Origin: Gemmatimonadota bacterium
Lineage (GTDB): Bacteria; Gemmatimonadota; Gemmatimonadetes; Longimicrobiales; Gaopeijiaceae
Reading direction: 5' to 3'
Assembly (NCBI GenBank): GCA_022823365.1
Contig: JAJDXG010000033.1
Coordinates: forward strand, 1 to 58,776
DNA length: 58,776 nt
The position numbers and the translations under genes are program-made. The notes beneath the pieces were generated by a model that saw nothing but the letters and a program-made list of their open reading frames with translations, did not search any database and was not told where the DNA came from. Shown here in pieces: positions 7,668 to 17,490 of this stretch. The stretch's first letter is position 1, and the number at the start of each line of letters is the position of its first letter.

Positions 7668-9235
7668 GAGCCTTCCCCGGCGCTGCGGGTGATGTCGGCG
7701 ATGGCGCCCGAGGCCACCAGGTCGGCGAGCGCCTCCAGATCCGCGGTCAGCGACCGGTCGCCGGAAAGCGTGGCAACCCGGGTACGGACGAGCGCGTGGA
7801 TCTCTTCGACCGCGTCGCTCGAACGCAGCGGACGGCGGTAGTCGATGCCCTGCGCCGCGCACATGAGTTCGGCGGCCAGAATGTGCTCCAGACAAGACAC
7901 GGCCCGCCCCGCCTTGCGCGCAGCCGCGAGGCCCATGGCGACATGGTCTTCCTGGCCGGCGCTGGTGGGCACCGAGTCGACGCTGGCCGGATGGGCCAGA
8001 ACGCGCATCTCCGACAGCAGGTCGGCGACCACCACCTGCGCGACCATCAAGCCGCTCTCGAGCCCTAGGCGCCGGGCGAGAAAGGCGGGCAGCCCGAGTG
8101 ACAGGTCCGGGTTGACGAGCCGTTCGATGCGGCGCTCGGACATGGAGGCCACGTCCACCAGCGCGATCGCGAGCAGGTCGAGCGCCTGCGCCACGATCTG
8201 GGCGTGGAAATTGCCTCCGGAGAGGACCTCGCGCGACTCGCCGGCGCCCCCTGCCGCTTCCGGGAACACCAGCGGATTGTCGGTCGCGCTGTTCACCTCC
8301 ACCTCGAGGATGCGCCGCGCGTAGCCGAGCGCGGAGCGGGCGGCCCCGTGCACCTGCGGGATGCAGCGAAGCGAGTACGCATCCTGCACCCGCGGGTCGC
8401 CGAGGCGGTGCGACTCCCGAATCTCGGATCCCGCGATGAGGGCACGGAGGCGGGCAGCGGACGCCGCCTGTCCGGGGTGGGGGCGCGCGGCCTGGATCTC
8501 CGGCCGGAACGCCTCGGGGGTCCCCAGGAGGGCCTCCGTCGACATCGCGCCGCTCGCCTCGGCGGTGTCGAGCGCCCGCTCCGCGGCCAGCAGCGCCAGC
8601 ACCCCCAGCGCGGTGGTCGCCTGGGTTCCGTTGATGAGCGCGAGGCCCTCCTTGGGTCCCAGCCCGATCGGCGCAAGCCCCGATTCGGCCAGGAGGTCTT
8701 CCATCGAGCGCCGCTCGCCGCCCACCTCGCCGTACCCCTCGCCCAGGAGGCTGAGGGCCACGTGCGCCAGGGGCGCGAGATCACCGCTCGCGCCCACCGA
8801 GCCGAATTCGGGGATGACGGGGTGGATCCCGCGGTCGAGCATGTCCAGCAGCCGCTCAACGAGCCGCGGGCGGCATCCCGAATGTCCCCGGGCCAGGGCA
8901 TTTGCGCGCAGCAGCATGATCGCGCGCACGCATTCGCGCGGGAGGGGTTCGCCGACGCCGGAGGCGTGGCTGCGGATGAGGTTGTGCTGCAGCGCCCGGC
9001 GGTCCTCGGGTGCAATGACGACCTCGGCCAGCCGCCCGAACCCGGTGGTCATGCCGTAGACCGGTTCGCCCGACCCGATCAGCCGCTCGATCGTGGCGCG
9101 GGAAGCCCGCATGCGCCGGGCGGCCGCGGCGTCCAGTGAAAGCCGCCCGGTGCCGGGGGCCGCGCGCGCCACCGCCTCCACCGCCTCGAGCGTGAGCGAG
9201 TGTCCGTCGATCGGGATCTCGTGCGGAACGTCCAA
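7664..9235 (-). CDS. hutH: histidine ammonia-lyase
   Basis: This enzyme deaminates L-histidine to urocanate. In its 523 aa, the Ala-Ser-Gly that cyclises into the MIO cofactor is at residues 149-151, within [14 protein letters not shown]. Tyr60 in YGMTTGFG is the expected active-site tyrosine. NGTQATTA and the C-terminal QEDHVAMG are further conserved segments. It starts 6 nt after mgtE and overlaps hutU by 4 nt. HutH is preferred over phenylalanine or tyrosine ammonia-lyase because of the adjacent urocanase. Confidence 0.97.
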   Translation of the reverse strand: MDVPHEIPIDGHSLTLEAVEAVARAAPGTGRLSLDAAAARRMRASRATIERLIGSGEPVYGMTTGFGRLAEVVIAPEDRRALQHNLIRSHASGVGEPLPRECVRAIMLLRANALARGHSGCRPRLVERLLDMLDRGIHPVIPEFGSVGASGDLAPLAHVALSLLGEGYGEVGGERRSMEDLLAESGLAPIGLGPKEGLALINGTQATTALGVLALLAAERALDTAEASGAMSTEALLGTPEAFRPEIQAARPHPGQAASAARLRALIAGSEIRESHRLGDPRVQDAYSLRCIPQVHGAARSALGYARRILEVEVNSATDNPLVFPEAAGGAGESREVLSGGNFHAQIVAQALDLLAIALVDVASMSERRIERLVNPDLSLGLPAFLARRLGLESGLMVAQVVVADLLSEMRVLAHPASVDSVPTSAGQEDHVAMGLAAARKAGRAVSCLEHILAAELMCAAQGIDYRRPLRSSDAVEEIHALVRTRVATLSGDRSLTADLEALADLVASGAIADITRSAGEGS

Positions 9236-9241
9236 TATCGG

Positions 9242-10597
9242 CTACATCAGGAGGGCGGTGGCAAGGCCCAGCAGGAGCATGAAGCCCAGAAAGTCGGTCG
9301 TCGTGTGCAGGAAGACCGAGGACGCGACCGCGGGGTCGAATCCCAGGCGGTGAAGCAACATGGGGATGAACGCCCCTCCGAACCCCGCCATCAGCATCGT
9401 GCCCCACATCGAGATCAGCACGACCAGCCCGAGGCGCGGATCCCCGCCCGGCAGAAGCAAGCTCGCCCCGGCCACGATGCCTCCCAGCACGGCGCCGTTC
9501 ACAAGCCCCACCAGGACTTCCTTGCTCACCACCGCGCCCGGATCGGCGCCCACATCGGCGCGCAACGCCAGGCGGCGCACCGTCACCGCCAGGGCCTGCG
9601 ATCCTGCATTGCCGCCCATCCCCGCGATCACGGGCATGACGACCGCGAGGATCACCGCGCTCTCCACCGTATCGGAATAGAAGTAGACCACCAGCGCCGC
9701 CGCGCTTGCGGTGAGCAGGTTCAGCACCAGCCACGGAAGACGGGTTCGCACCGCCGCCAGCCAGTTCGCCCCCAGCGACTCGTCGTCCGAGACCCCCCCG
9801 AAGCGCAGGATGTCTTCGGTCTGCTCGGCTTCCATCACATCGAGCACGTCGTCGAAGGTAATCCTGCCCAGCAGCCTTCCACCGGGATCCACCACCGGCA
9901 CGGTGGGCAGGTTGTAGCGGGCCATGAGGCGGCCAACCTCCTCCTGGTCCTCGTCCGGGCCTACCGCGGCCGCCACGGGCTCCACCAGCGTCGATACCGG
10001 GTCCTTCGGCTCAGCCAGGATCAGGTCGTCGAGCGGCACCGTCCCCACCAGCCGACCCCCGCCGTCCACAACCCACACGGTGTAGAAGTCCTCCACCTCC
10101 CTGCCCTGCCGGCGGACCTCCTCGATCGCCTGCCCCGCGGTGAGGGTTTCCGGCACCGAGACCAGCGCCGCGGTCATGATGCCGCCCGCGCTCTCCTCCG
10201 GATAGGCGAGCAGTTCGCGGATCTCTCCCGCGTCCTCGACGGACATCTCCGCGAGGATGCGCGCCCGCTCCTCGGGCTGCAGGTCGGCCACCAGGTCGGT
10301 GGCGTCGTCGTCGGCCAGCTCGCTCAGGAGCTTTGCGCCCCGGTGCGGGGTCATCGCCGCGAGCAGGTCCGCCGCGTGCTCGTCCTCCTCCATCTCGGCC
10401 AGCGTCTCGGAGGCCAGCTCCGCGGGGAGAGCGCGCAGGACCACAAGGCGGTCGGCGTCCGAAAGCGACTCCAGGACATCCGCCACATCCGAAGGATGGA
10501 GCTTCGCCAGCGCGTCGTTCGCCTCCGCGATCCTCCCCTGGGCGATCGCGGCCAGCAGAACCTCCTTTCGGAGCGCGAGAGACTCTTGCGACGACAC
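9242..10597 (-). CDS. mgtE: MgtE magnesium transporter
   Basis: This 451-aa Mg2+ channel/transporter has the family order: an N-terminal helical MgtE_N domain (about 1-125), two CBS domains (about 130-255; TVWVVDGGGRLVGTV, LPTVPVVDPGGRLLG), a linker helix and five membrane helices (about 280-450). The pore signature GGNAGSQ sits in the second helix segment. The N and CBS domains sense cytoplasmic Mg2+ and gate the pore. It starts with GTG at 10597, 17 nt after ybeY, in the place where many bacteria have a CorC/YbeX-type metal protein. Confidence 0.96.
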   Translation of the reverse strand: MSSQESLALRKEVLLAAIAQGRIAEANDALAKLHPSDVADVLESLSDADRLVVLRALPAELASETLAEMEEDEHAADLLAAMTPHRGAKLLSELADDDATDLVADLQPEERARILAEMSVEDAGEIRELLAYPEESAGGIMTAALVSVPETLTAGQAIEEVRRQGREVEDFYTVWVVDGGGRLVGTVPLDDLILAEPKDPVSTLVEPVAAAVGPDEDQEEVGRLMARYNLPTVPVVDPGGRLLGRITFDDVLDVMEAEQTEDILRFGGVSDDESLGANWLAAVRTRLPWLVLNLLTASAAALVVYFYSDTVESAVILAVVMPVIAGMGGNAGSQALAVTVRRLALRADVGADPGAVVSKEVLVGLVNGAVLGGIVAGASLLLPGGDPRLGLVVLISMWGTMLMAGFGGAFIPMLLHRLGFDPAVASSVFLHTTTDFLGFMLLLGLATALLM

Positions 10598-10614
10598 GGC
10601 GGTTGGTCCGGAAG

Positions 10615-11127
10615 CTAGAGCGGGTTCGACGAGGGCGGGTTCGACGAGGCGCGAGAATTGTCGCGGGACCCGTCGCCGGCGGCAAGCACGCGCTTCACCA
10701 GCGCTTCCTGGCGGAGGAAGAAGGCGCTCGCGAAGCGATCATCGGCGGGATGGTCGTACCCCAGCGCGTGGAGAGTCCCGTGGATCGCGAGCCGCACCAG
10801 TTCCTCGTGCGCGGACAGGCCGAGTTCGGCTGCCTGGCGCAGGGCCTGCGGGTATCCGATGTAGATGTCGGCCAGCAGCGGCTCGTCCGGACCGTGCAGG
10901 TCGAAGGAGATCACGTCGGTGACGCGGTCGCGGCCGAGGTAGTCGCGATTCAAGGCACGGATGCGGTCGTCTCCGACGAGGGTGAGCGACACCTCCCCGT
11001 GCGTCGTTCCCTCGTCCTCGAGCGTGGTGCGAACGGCACGGGCGAGGCTCGCCCGGGCGCGAGCCGAAACCGCAGATTCGGCCTCGGCAGGGGAGTCCAC
11101 GCCGACCAGCACCTGGGGCCCGGTCAC
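10615..11127 (-). CDS. ybeY: endoribonuclease YbeY (rRNA maturation)
   Basis: YbeY is a single-strand RNase acting in 16S rRNA 3'-end maturation and ribosome quality control. The zinc-binding H-x3-H-x5-H motif is visible as HGTLHALGYDH, with DVISFDL and DIYIGYPQ also present. The GTG at 11127 gives about 170 aa, near the family norm. A longer frame from an ATG at 11238 would overlap the pgpH 3' end by 95 nt with a proline/arginine-rich extension and is considered less likely. The last ~20 residues (SSNPPSSNPL) are a low-complexity tail. It belongs to the usual phoH-pgpH-ybeY order. Confidence 0.92.
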   Translation of the reverse strand: MTGPQVLVGVDSPAEAESAVSARARASLARAVRTTLEDEGTTHGEVSLTLVGDDRIRALNRDYLGRDRVTDVISFDLHGPDEPLLADIYIGYPQALRQAAELGLSAHEELVRLAIHGTLHALGYDHPADDRFASAFFLRQEALVKRVLAAGDGSRDNSRASSNPPSSNPL

Positions 11128-11143
11128 GGCTCCGGGAGCGGTG

Positions 11144-13426
11144 TCAGGGGGAGGAGGAGGGGGACGGCGCCGCGTCGCCGGCGGGATCACCGTTTGCAGC
11201 GGCCTCCGAAGGTTCGTCGCCGGCCGCTTCGCCGTCATCGCGAGCCTTGCTGATATGCGCCGTTTCGGGATAGTCGATGCGGCGGTGGTACATCGCTTCG
11301 AGCACCTTCGCGAACTGCTCCTTCACGAGCGAGACCTGCGCGAAGGTGAGCGGAGCCTCATCCAGCTGGCCCTCGGCCACCCGGCTGTCCACGATCGCGT
11401 CGATCATGGCTCTTATGCGTTCCGGGGTGGGATCGCGCAGGGTGCGCGCGGCCGACTCCACGGGATCTGCCAGGAGCACCACGGCCGTCTCCGTGGACTG
11501 TGGCTTCGGTCCCGCGTAGTGGAACTCGCTTGCGTCGACATTCTCTTCGCCCGCCTGCTCGAGCGCCTTGCCGTAGAAGTAGCCGATGCGCTGGGTGCCA
11601 TGGTGTTCGGCGATGAAGGCCGAGATGGCCGCGGGCAGCTTTTCCTGACGGGCCAGCCGGAGTCCCTCGGTCACATGCCGCCGCAGGATGGCTGCCGAGA
11701 TCGCCGGATCGAGCCGGTCGTGCGGGTTTACGCCCCCGTGCTGGTTCTCGATGAAATACTGCGGCTCGAGCACCTTGCCGACGTCGTGGTAGTACGTGCC
11801 CACCCGGCACAGAAGACCGTTCGCGCCGATGGCAGTGCCTGCCGCTTCGGCCAGGTTGGCCACGTTGACGGTGTGCGCGTAGGTACCCGGAGCTTCCATC
11901 GACAGCCGCTTGAGCAGTGTGCGGTTGGGGTCCGCGAACTCAAGCAGGGTCTGATCGGTGGTGATGCCCGTGAACCACTCGAAGGCGGGCACGAAGAGGA
12001 GCGCCAGGCCCGCGCTCACGATGGCGTTCCCGGTGGTCCAGCCGATGGAGGAGAGCACCCCCGCGGAGGGCTGCATCCGGCTGAGCCACAGTGAGAGCGT
12101 GACGAAAGCGTAGGAAGCGGCAATGATGGCGATGAAGGTCCAGCTCTGCGAGCGCCGGCGCACCACCCCCACGCCGAGCGCCGCCGCGCCGCCGCCGACC
12201 ATGGTGGTCACCATCACGCCCGCACCCTGGAAGGGTGTGAGCGACGCGGTGACGACGGCCAGCACCAGCGCGAGCGTGAGCGCGAGGCGGCCGTCCCACA
12301 CCACCGCCACCGAGAGCGTCACGAAGGCTATGGGAAGCAGCTCGGGCGGGAAAATGGCAACCCGCGAAATGACGATTGCGGAGGCGAAGTAGGTGGCCAG
12401 CAGCAGGGCCAGGAGCGTCATCCAGCGGAAGTTGGTGTACACCTCGCCGCGATATGCCCACAGCACGATCCAGAGCATCCCGAGCAGCAGCACCTGCAGG
12501 AGGTACGCGCCGAGGGACGGCAGAAAGCCCGTGGCGGTGGCGCCGAGCAGCCCGAGCGTCCGCAGCTGCTCTTCGTAGGCGCGCAGGCGGACCAGGTCCT
12601 CGTCGGTGACCTGCTGGTTGGCGCGCAGGATGGCCTCTCCGGTGAGCACGTTGCCGCGCGTGGTGGCGACGGACTGGCGGGCCGCCGTGCGCCGGGCCGC
12701 CGTGGCCTCCTGGTTGGGCACGTAGCTGAACTCGCGGAAGCGGATGAGGAGCAGACGCAGGATCTCGGTCGCCTCCGGAGAGGCGTCCTCGGGGAGCAGC
12801 GCGGCGGAGCGGTTGTAGAGGTCGGTGGCGGTCAGCAGCTCTGCCGCCGACACGAAGCGTTCGCCGGCCTCGTCGAGCACCGTGATGCGGTCACCGAGGT
12901 AGTCCCGCGTCGTCGCATCGACCACGCCGGCCGGGATGAGTTCCCGCGCGGCGCGCACTCCGGCCCGGAGCACCTCCTCGCGGACGGCCGCATCCCGCAG
13001 CATCTCCACCAGCGCAGGTGTCGCGGCGATGTTCTCGGCCGCCAGCACGGAATCGAGCGCGGGGGGATCCGCCCCCACGGTGTCCTCGACCGTGGCGAAG
13101 AAGCGGTTGAGGGCGTCGGCGGTGGAGTCGCCCGCCTCCGGGCGGTAGCGGTAGATCATCGGCACCGCGGCAACCGCGGCCGCCCGGTCGCGCTCCAGCT
13201 CGGCCGCGGACTTGGGCACCGCGAACTCGACCTCGGCAATCAGGTCCTCGGTCGCGACCACCCCGGCCTCGTACCCGCTCACGTCGGCCACCCGCGGGTT
13301 GGGCGGGAACCCCACCGTCACCATGAGGGCGAGTCCGCCGAGCATCACGACGCGCGCGCCGTGGTGGACGACCGCCTCCGGCCAGAGGCGCCCGGGCGGG
13401 CTCGACAGCATGCGCCAGAGCGTCAC
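11144..13426 (-). CDS. pgpH: 7TM-HD phosphodiesterase (PgpH-like, c-di-AMP)
   Basis: The 760 aa follow the PgpH/YqfF plan: an N-terminal transmembrane helix, an extracytoplasmic 7TMR-HDED domain (about 50-290), a seven-helix membrane region (about 295-475) and a cytoplasmic HD domain (about 510-700). HD residues are seen in AHTVNVAN, YYHDVGK, DRLDPAIS and AEHHGT. PgpH proteins hydrolyse cyclic di-AMP to pApA. The acidic low-complexity C-terminus (DGEAAGDEPSEAAANGD) is a local feature. The start overlaps the phoH stop by 4 nt. c-di-AMP hydrolysis is inferred from the family; no c-di-AMP synthase is visible here. Confidence 0.93.
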   Translation of the reverse strand: MTLWRMLSSPPGRLWPEAVVHHGARVVMLGGLALMVTVGFPPNPRVADVSGYEAGVVATEDLIAEVEFAVPKSAAELERDRAAAVAAVPMIYRYRPEAGDSTADALNRFFATVEDTVGADPPALDSVLAAENIAATPALVEMLRDAAVREEVLRAGVRAARELIPAGVVDATTRDYLGDRITVLDEAGERFVSAAELLTATDLYNRSAALLPEDASPEATEILRLLLIRFREFSYVPNQEATAARRTAARQSVATTRGNVLTGEAILRANQQVTDEDLVRLRAYEEQLRTLGLLGATATGFLPSLGAYLLQVLLLGMLWIVLWAYRGEVYTNFRWMTLLALLLATYFASAIVISRVAIFPPELLPIAFVTLSVAVVWDGRLALTLALVLAVVTASLTPFQGAGVMVTTMVGGGAAALGVGVVRRRSQSWTFIAIIAASYAFVTLSLWLSRMQPSAGVLSSIGWTTGNAIVSAGLALLFVPAFEWFTGITTDQTLLEFADPNRTLLKRLSMEAPGTYAHTVNVANLAEAAGTAIGANGLLCRVGTYYHDVGKVLEPQYFIENQHGGVNPHDRLDPAISAAILRRHVTEGLRLARQEKLPAAISAFIAEHHGTQRIGYFYGKALEQAGEENVDASEFHYAGPKPQSTETAVVLLADPVESAARTLRDPTPERIRAMIDAIVDSRVAEGQLDEAPLTFAQVSLVKEQFAKVLEAMYHRRIDYPETAHISKARDDGEAAGDEPSEAAANGDPAGDAAPSPSSSP

Positions 13427-14400
13427 CCTGATTCTCCTTCCACGGTGTCCTTCTCGTACGCGCGGATGATGTGCTTCACCAGCCGATGGCGGATGACGTC
13501 CACCGCGTCCAGATAGACGAGCGCGATGCCGTTCACGTTGCGGAGGATGTTCTCCACCTGAAGCAGACCCGAATCCGCTCGATTGGGGAGGTCGATCTGG
13601 GTCTTGTCGCCGGTGATGACCACGCGCGAGTTCAGGCCCAGCCGGGTCAGGAACATCTTCATCTGGGCGCGGGTGGCGTTCTGCGCCTCGTCGAGGATGA
13701 CGAAGGCGTCCGAAAGGGTGCGGCCGCGCATGTAGGCGAGGGGCGCGATCTCGATGGTGCGATCGTCCAGGGCGCGGCGCACGCGCTCGGGCGGCATCAT
13801 GTCCTCCAGCGCGTCGTAGAGGGGCCGCAGGTAGGGGTCGACCTTCTCCTGCAGGTCGCCGGGGAGAAAGCCCAGGTTCTCGCCCGCCTCCACCGCGGGC
13901 CGGGCCAGCACGATGCGCCGCACCCGTTTCCGGTAGAGGGCCTCCACCGCCTTGGCCACGGCCAGATAGGTCTTGCCGGTGCCGGCCGGACCGATCGAAA
14001 TGACGATGCCGAAGCTGTCGATGGCCTCGACGTAGCGCCGCTGTCCCTCGGAGCGCGGGCTGATCACCCGGCGTGACCCGGGCAGCGCGATGCGGGACGG
14101 CTCTCCCGCCTCCACGGGCGCGGACGGGCTGCCGGTGGCGCGCTCCTCGGCGAAGCGCGCAATGTCGGAGGCGTCGAACCCCACCCTCATGCGCGCCAGC
14201 TCGATCATGTGGCGCACCACGGGGACGGCCCGCTCCACGCCTTCCAGGGCGCCCGAGAGCAGCAGCCGGTCGCCGCGCAGGATCACCCGGATGCCGAAGA
14301 GACGCGCCAGTCCCTGCATGTTGGCGTCGTTGACCCCGGCCAGCAGGAGCGGATCAGCTCCCTCGGTGTCGAGGCGGTGCTCCACCATGGTCTGGGTCAT
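13423..14400 (-). CDS. phoH: PhoH family ATPase (PhoH-like protein)
   Basis: This is a 325-aa PhoH-like P-loop ATPase. Walker A GPAGTGKT is at residues 137-144, Walker B FVILDEAQNA and the downstream TGDKTQIDLP follow. An N-terminal region resembling a KH-type fold (LFGIRVILRGDRLLLSG) precedes the ATPase. Proteins of this type pair with YbeY in rRNA and RNA metabolism, consistent with the neighbouring genes. It overlaps both pgpH and aspS by 4 nt (ATGA). Confidence 0.95.
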   Translation of the reverse strand: MTQTMVEHRLDTEGADPLLLAGVNDANMQGLARLFGIRVILRGDRLLLSGALEGVERAVPVVRHMIELARMRVGFDASDIARFAEERATGSPSAPVEAGEPSRIALPGSRRVISPRSEGQRRYVEAIDSFGIVISIGPAGTGKTYLAVAKAVEALYRKRVRRIVLARPAVEAGENLGFLPGDLQEKVDPYLRPLYDALEDMMPPERVRRALDDRTIEIAPLAYMRGRTLSDAFVILDEAQNATRAQMKMFLTRLGLNSRVVITGDKTQIDLPNRADSGLLQVENILRNVNGIALVYLDAVDVIRHRLVKHIIRAYEKDTVEGESG

Positions 14401-16169
14401 GCCAGCTTCAGCGCCTCCAGCTCCGCCCTTCCCGGACGTCCGGGCGCGGCCTCGAAGAGCGCCCTCGCCGCGGTGGTCTTCGGGAACGCGATCACGTCCC
14501 TCAGGCTTGTGGCTCCTGCGAAATGCTGCACGATGCGGTCCATTCCCAGGGCGATTCCGCCATGCGGAGGAGCACCGGAGCGCAACGCCCGAAGGAGGAA
14601 GCCGAAGCGCTCCTCGATCTGCCGGTCGCCCAGGCCCAGGACCCGCAGGACGCGCTCCTGCAATGCCGCGTCGTGGATGCGCAGGCTGCCAGACCCGAGT
14701 TCCGAACCGTTATACACCAGGTCGTACGCACGTGCCCCGCACGAAAGCGGATCCGACTCCAGGCGAGGCAGATCGTCCTCGGCCGGCATCACGAAGGGAT
14801 GGTGGTTGAAGGTGATGCCCGCCCCGTCCGGAAGCGGATCGAAGAGCGGGAAGTCGAGGATCCACGCCCACGCATGCTTGCGGTCGCGTGGGACGGCGGC
14901 CACATCCGCCGCCCGCAGCCTCGCCGCCGCGAGCGCCGGCGAGGTGACCGCGTCCGGCCCAGCTGCGGCCAGAGCCAGATCGCCGGCACGCAGGCCCAGG
15001 GCGTCGTAGTGCCACTCGCCCAGGAAGCGGGCGAGCGGGCCGGAGCCGCCGTCCTCGGTGCGCTTGACCCAGAGCAGCCCGGGCGCACCGGCCTTCCTCG
15101 CGGCCGACTCAATCACCCCCACCTGCTTGCGGGAGAGCGATGCCCCTCCCGTAAGGCGGAGTCCGCGCACGCGCCCGCCCGCATCCAGCGCCGCGCGCGT
15201 AATGCGGAAGTCCACATCCGCGAAGGGCTCCGACCAGTCCTCGATCTCAAGCCCGAAGCGGAGGTCGGGGCGGTCGCTGCCGTAGCAGTCCAGGGCATCG
15301 CGGTACGCCATGCGCTGGAACGGCGCGGGCGTGCCCATCCCCGCCACCTCGGAAAGGCGGACCATGAGTCCCTCGATCCACCCCAGGAGATCCTCGGGCG
15401 CGATGAACGATGCCTCCACGTCGATCTGGGTGAACTCGGGCTGCCGGTCGGTGCGCTGATCCTCGTCGCGGAAACAGCGCGCGATCTGGAAGTAGCGGTC
15501 GAAACCCGCCGTCATTAGGATCTGCTTGTAGATCTGCGGGCTCTGCGGCAGGGCGTAGAACTCTCCCGGATGGACCCGGCTGGGCACCAGAAAATCGCGC
15601 GCCCCTTCCGGCATCGGCTTCGTGAGGATCGGCGTCTCGATCTCCAGGAAGCCCAGCCGGTCGAGGTAGTTGCGGGTCTCGAGCACCAGCCGGTGACGCA
15701 GTTCCAGCGCGGCCTGCATGGGCGCGCGCCGCAGGTCCAGGTGCCGGTGCAGAAGCCTCAGTTCCTCCGCGGGAGGCTCCTCTCCGGGGTTCTGGTGCAC
15801 CGGGATGGCGGGCGTGTCCGCGTCCCCGAGCAGTTCGAAGCTCGTGGCCTGCAGTTCCACCGCGCCGGTCGCCATTTCGGGGTTTCGCGCCTCTGCCGGC
15901 CGCCGGACGACCTCGCCCAGCACCGCGATCACGTCTTCGGCGCCCAGCTTGCCCGCCGCCCCGAACGACTCCGGTTCCGTCCAGTCCGGGCCGAAGGAAA
16001 CCTGCACGATCCCGGAGCGGTCGCGCAGATCGATGAACACCATGCCGCCCAGGTCGCGGCGCCGATGAACCCAGCCGGCGAGTCGCTGCATGCTGCCCGC
16101 GTCCTGTTCGCGGAGGCTTCCCGCCATGCGCGACCGCCGGGAAGTGCGCTCCGGTTTCGGATCAGTCAT
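14397..16169 (-). CDS. aspS: aspartyl-tRNA synthetase
   Basis: This class II synthetase charges tRNA-Asp. The anticodon-binding OB fold is near the start (GWVHRRRDLGGMVFIDLRDR), motif 2 is around RCFRDEDQRTDRQPEFTQID, the bacterial GAD insertion lies at mid-protein, and motif 3 is GGIALGMDRIVQ. The ATG at 16169 (MTDPKPERTS) gives 590 aa. An ATG nine codons upstream is also open. It is divergent from rlmN with about 220 nt between. Whether it also charges tRNA-Asn cannot be decided by eye. Confidence 0.96.
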   Translation of the reverse strand: MTDPKPERTSRRSRMAGSLREQDAGSMQRLAGWVHRRRDLGGMVFIDLRDRSGIVQVSFGPDWTEPESFGAAGKLGAEDVIAVLGEVVRRPAEARNPEMATGAVELQATSFELLGDADTPAIPVHQNPGEEPPAEELRLLHRHLDLRRAPMQAALELRHRLVLETRNYLDRLGFLEIETPILTKPMPEGARDFLVPSRVHPGEFYALPQSPQIYKQILMTAGFDRYFQIARCFRDEDQRTDRQPEFTQIDVEASFIAPEDLLGWIEGLMVRLSEVAGMGTPAPFQRMAYRDALDCYGSDRPDLRFGLEIEDWSEPFADVDFRITRAALDAGGRVRGLRLTGGASLSRKQVGVIESAARKAGAPGLLWVKRTEDGGSGPLARFLGEWHYDALGLRAGDLALAAAGPDAVTSPALAAARLRAADVAAVPRDRKHAWAWILDFPLFDPLPDGAGITFNHHPFVMPAEDDLPRLESDPLSCGARAYDLVYNGSELGSGSLRIHDAALQERVLRVLGLGDRQIEERFGFLLRALRSGAPPHGGIALGMDRIVQHFAGATSLRDVIAFPKTTAARALFEAAPGRPGRAELEALKLA

Positions 16170-16391
16170 GTGAGCCCGGGTTGAGAGCGGGGACAAGCCG
16201 ACGAATCGGACTTGCGGGGAGTGCCCGCCCGAGAATCTCGCGAGCGGGGATGGAAGAGGAAGCCGACGGCCCCTCTCCTGCGAAATCGCGCTAAGTTAGT
16301 CAGCGTGCGCCCCCGGCTCAAGCAACGAGACTTCGCCTGTTTCCGGAGGGTGCCTGAGAACGAGCGTGCGGTGACTTCCTTCCGGACGGCC

Positions 16392-17474
16392 ATGGTGCCA
16401 AAAACGAACGGCGACGAGCGCCCCGACCTGCTGGGCCTGGTTCCGGCGGAATTGCGCGAAGTGCTGCGCCGCCACTTCCGTGAACGCGGACAGCCGGAGT
16501 TCCGCACCGGTCAGGTGGAACGCTGGGTGTTCCACAACGACGCCCGCAGCTTCGGGGAGATGAACGACCTGCCGTTGAGCGAACGCGATGTACTCGGCAC
16601 GGCCTTTCGTCTGCAGGAGCCCGCCACCGCCAGCGTGTCGGTCTCGCGGGATGGGACCGTAAAGCACCTGTGGCGGCTTTGGGACGGCGAGCTGGTGGAA
16701 TCGGTGCTGATCCCCACCCGCTCGCGCCTCACCCTGTGCATCTCGTCGCAGGCGGGCTGCCCGCTGGGGTGCACCTTCTGCGCTACCGGCTGGTCGGGCT
16801 TCCGGCGGCAGTTGACGGCGGGCGAGATCGTGGCCCAGTTCCGAACCTCCCGGCGCTGGGCGCGGCAGCGCGACATGGGCGAAGTCTCCAACATCGTGTT
16901 CATGGGGATGGGCGAACCGCTCGCCAACCCGCGCGCGGTCCTGCCCTCGCTCACCATCCTGAATGGCGGCTACCGGGTCGGGGCGCGCAGAATCACGGTG
17001 TCGACGGTGGGCGTGGTCCCCGGAATCCGCTCCCTGGCCGAACGGCCGGAGCAGTTCGGGCTCGCGCTTTCGCTGCACGCTCCGGAGTCCGAATTGCGCC
17101 GAGAGCTGATCCCGCTGGAGAAGCGCTATCCGCTGGCCGAGGTGAAGGCCGCCCTCGAGCGATTCCGCCGGGTGCGGGGCCGCCGCATCACGCTCGAGTA
17201 CACGATGATCCGGGGCGTGAACGACGACCTCGCGCTCATCCCCGCCCTGGCCGGTTTCGCGCGCGACACGCGCGCCTTCGTGAACCTGATCCCCTTCAAC
17301 CCGATTCCCTACCAGCCCGAGTGGCGCCCGAGCACTCCCGCGCGAGTGCAGGCATTCCGCAGGAAGCTGGAGGAGAGCGGAGTGGCGGTGATGGTGCGCG
17401 AGCCCCGCGGGCGCGACATCGACGCGGCGTGCGGTCAGTTGCGGGCGAGCCGGCTGACGGTGCTCACCGGGTAG
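16392..17474 (+). CDS. rlmN: 23S rRNA (A2503-C2) / tRNA (A37-C2) methyltransferase RlmN
   Basis: This 360-aa radical-SAM enzyme has the cluster motif Cys-x3-Cys-x2-Cys at 123, 127 and 130 (CPLGCTFC), GMGEPLANP for SAM binding, and a C-terminal Cys in DIDAACGQL that fits the methyl-carrying cysteine. The ATG at 16392 (MVPKTNGDER) is preferred to an open frame 60 codons longer, whose extra part is arginine-rich and untypical. The gene stands alone, divergent from aspS and convergent with lepB 16 nt away. Confidence 0.95.
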   Translation: MVPKTNGDERPDLLGLVPAELREVLRRHFRERGQPEFRTGQVERWVFHNDARSFGEMNDLPLSERDVLGTAFRLQEPATASVSVSRDGTVKHLWRLWDGELVESVLIPTRSRLTLCISSQAGCPLGCTFCATGWSGFRRQLTAGEIVAQFRTSRRWARQRDMGEVSNIVFMGMGEPLANPRAVLPSLTILNGGYRVGARRITVSTVGVVPGIRSLAERPEQFGLALSLHAPESELRRELIPLEKRYPLAEVKAALERFRRVRGRRITLEYTMIRGVNDDLALIPALAGFARDTRAFVNLIPFNPIPYQPEWRPSTPARVQAFRRKLEESGVAVMVREPRGRDIDAACGQLRASRLTVLTG

Positions 17475-17490
17475 GCGTTGCCGGCCCGCG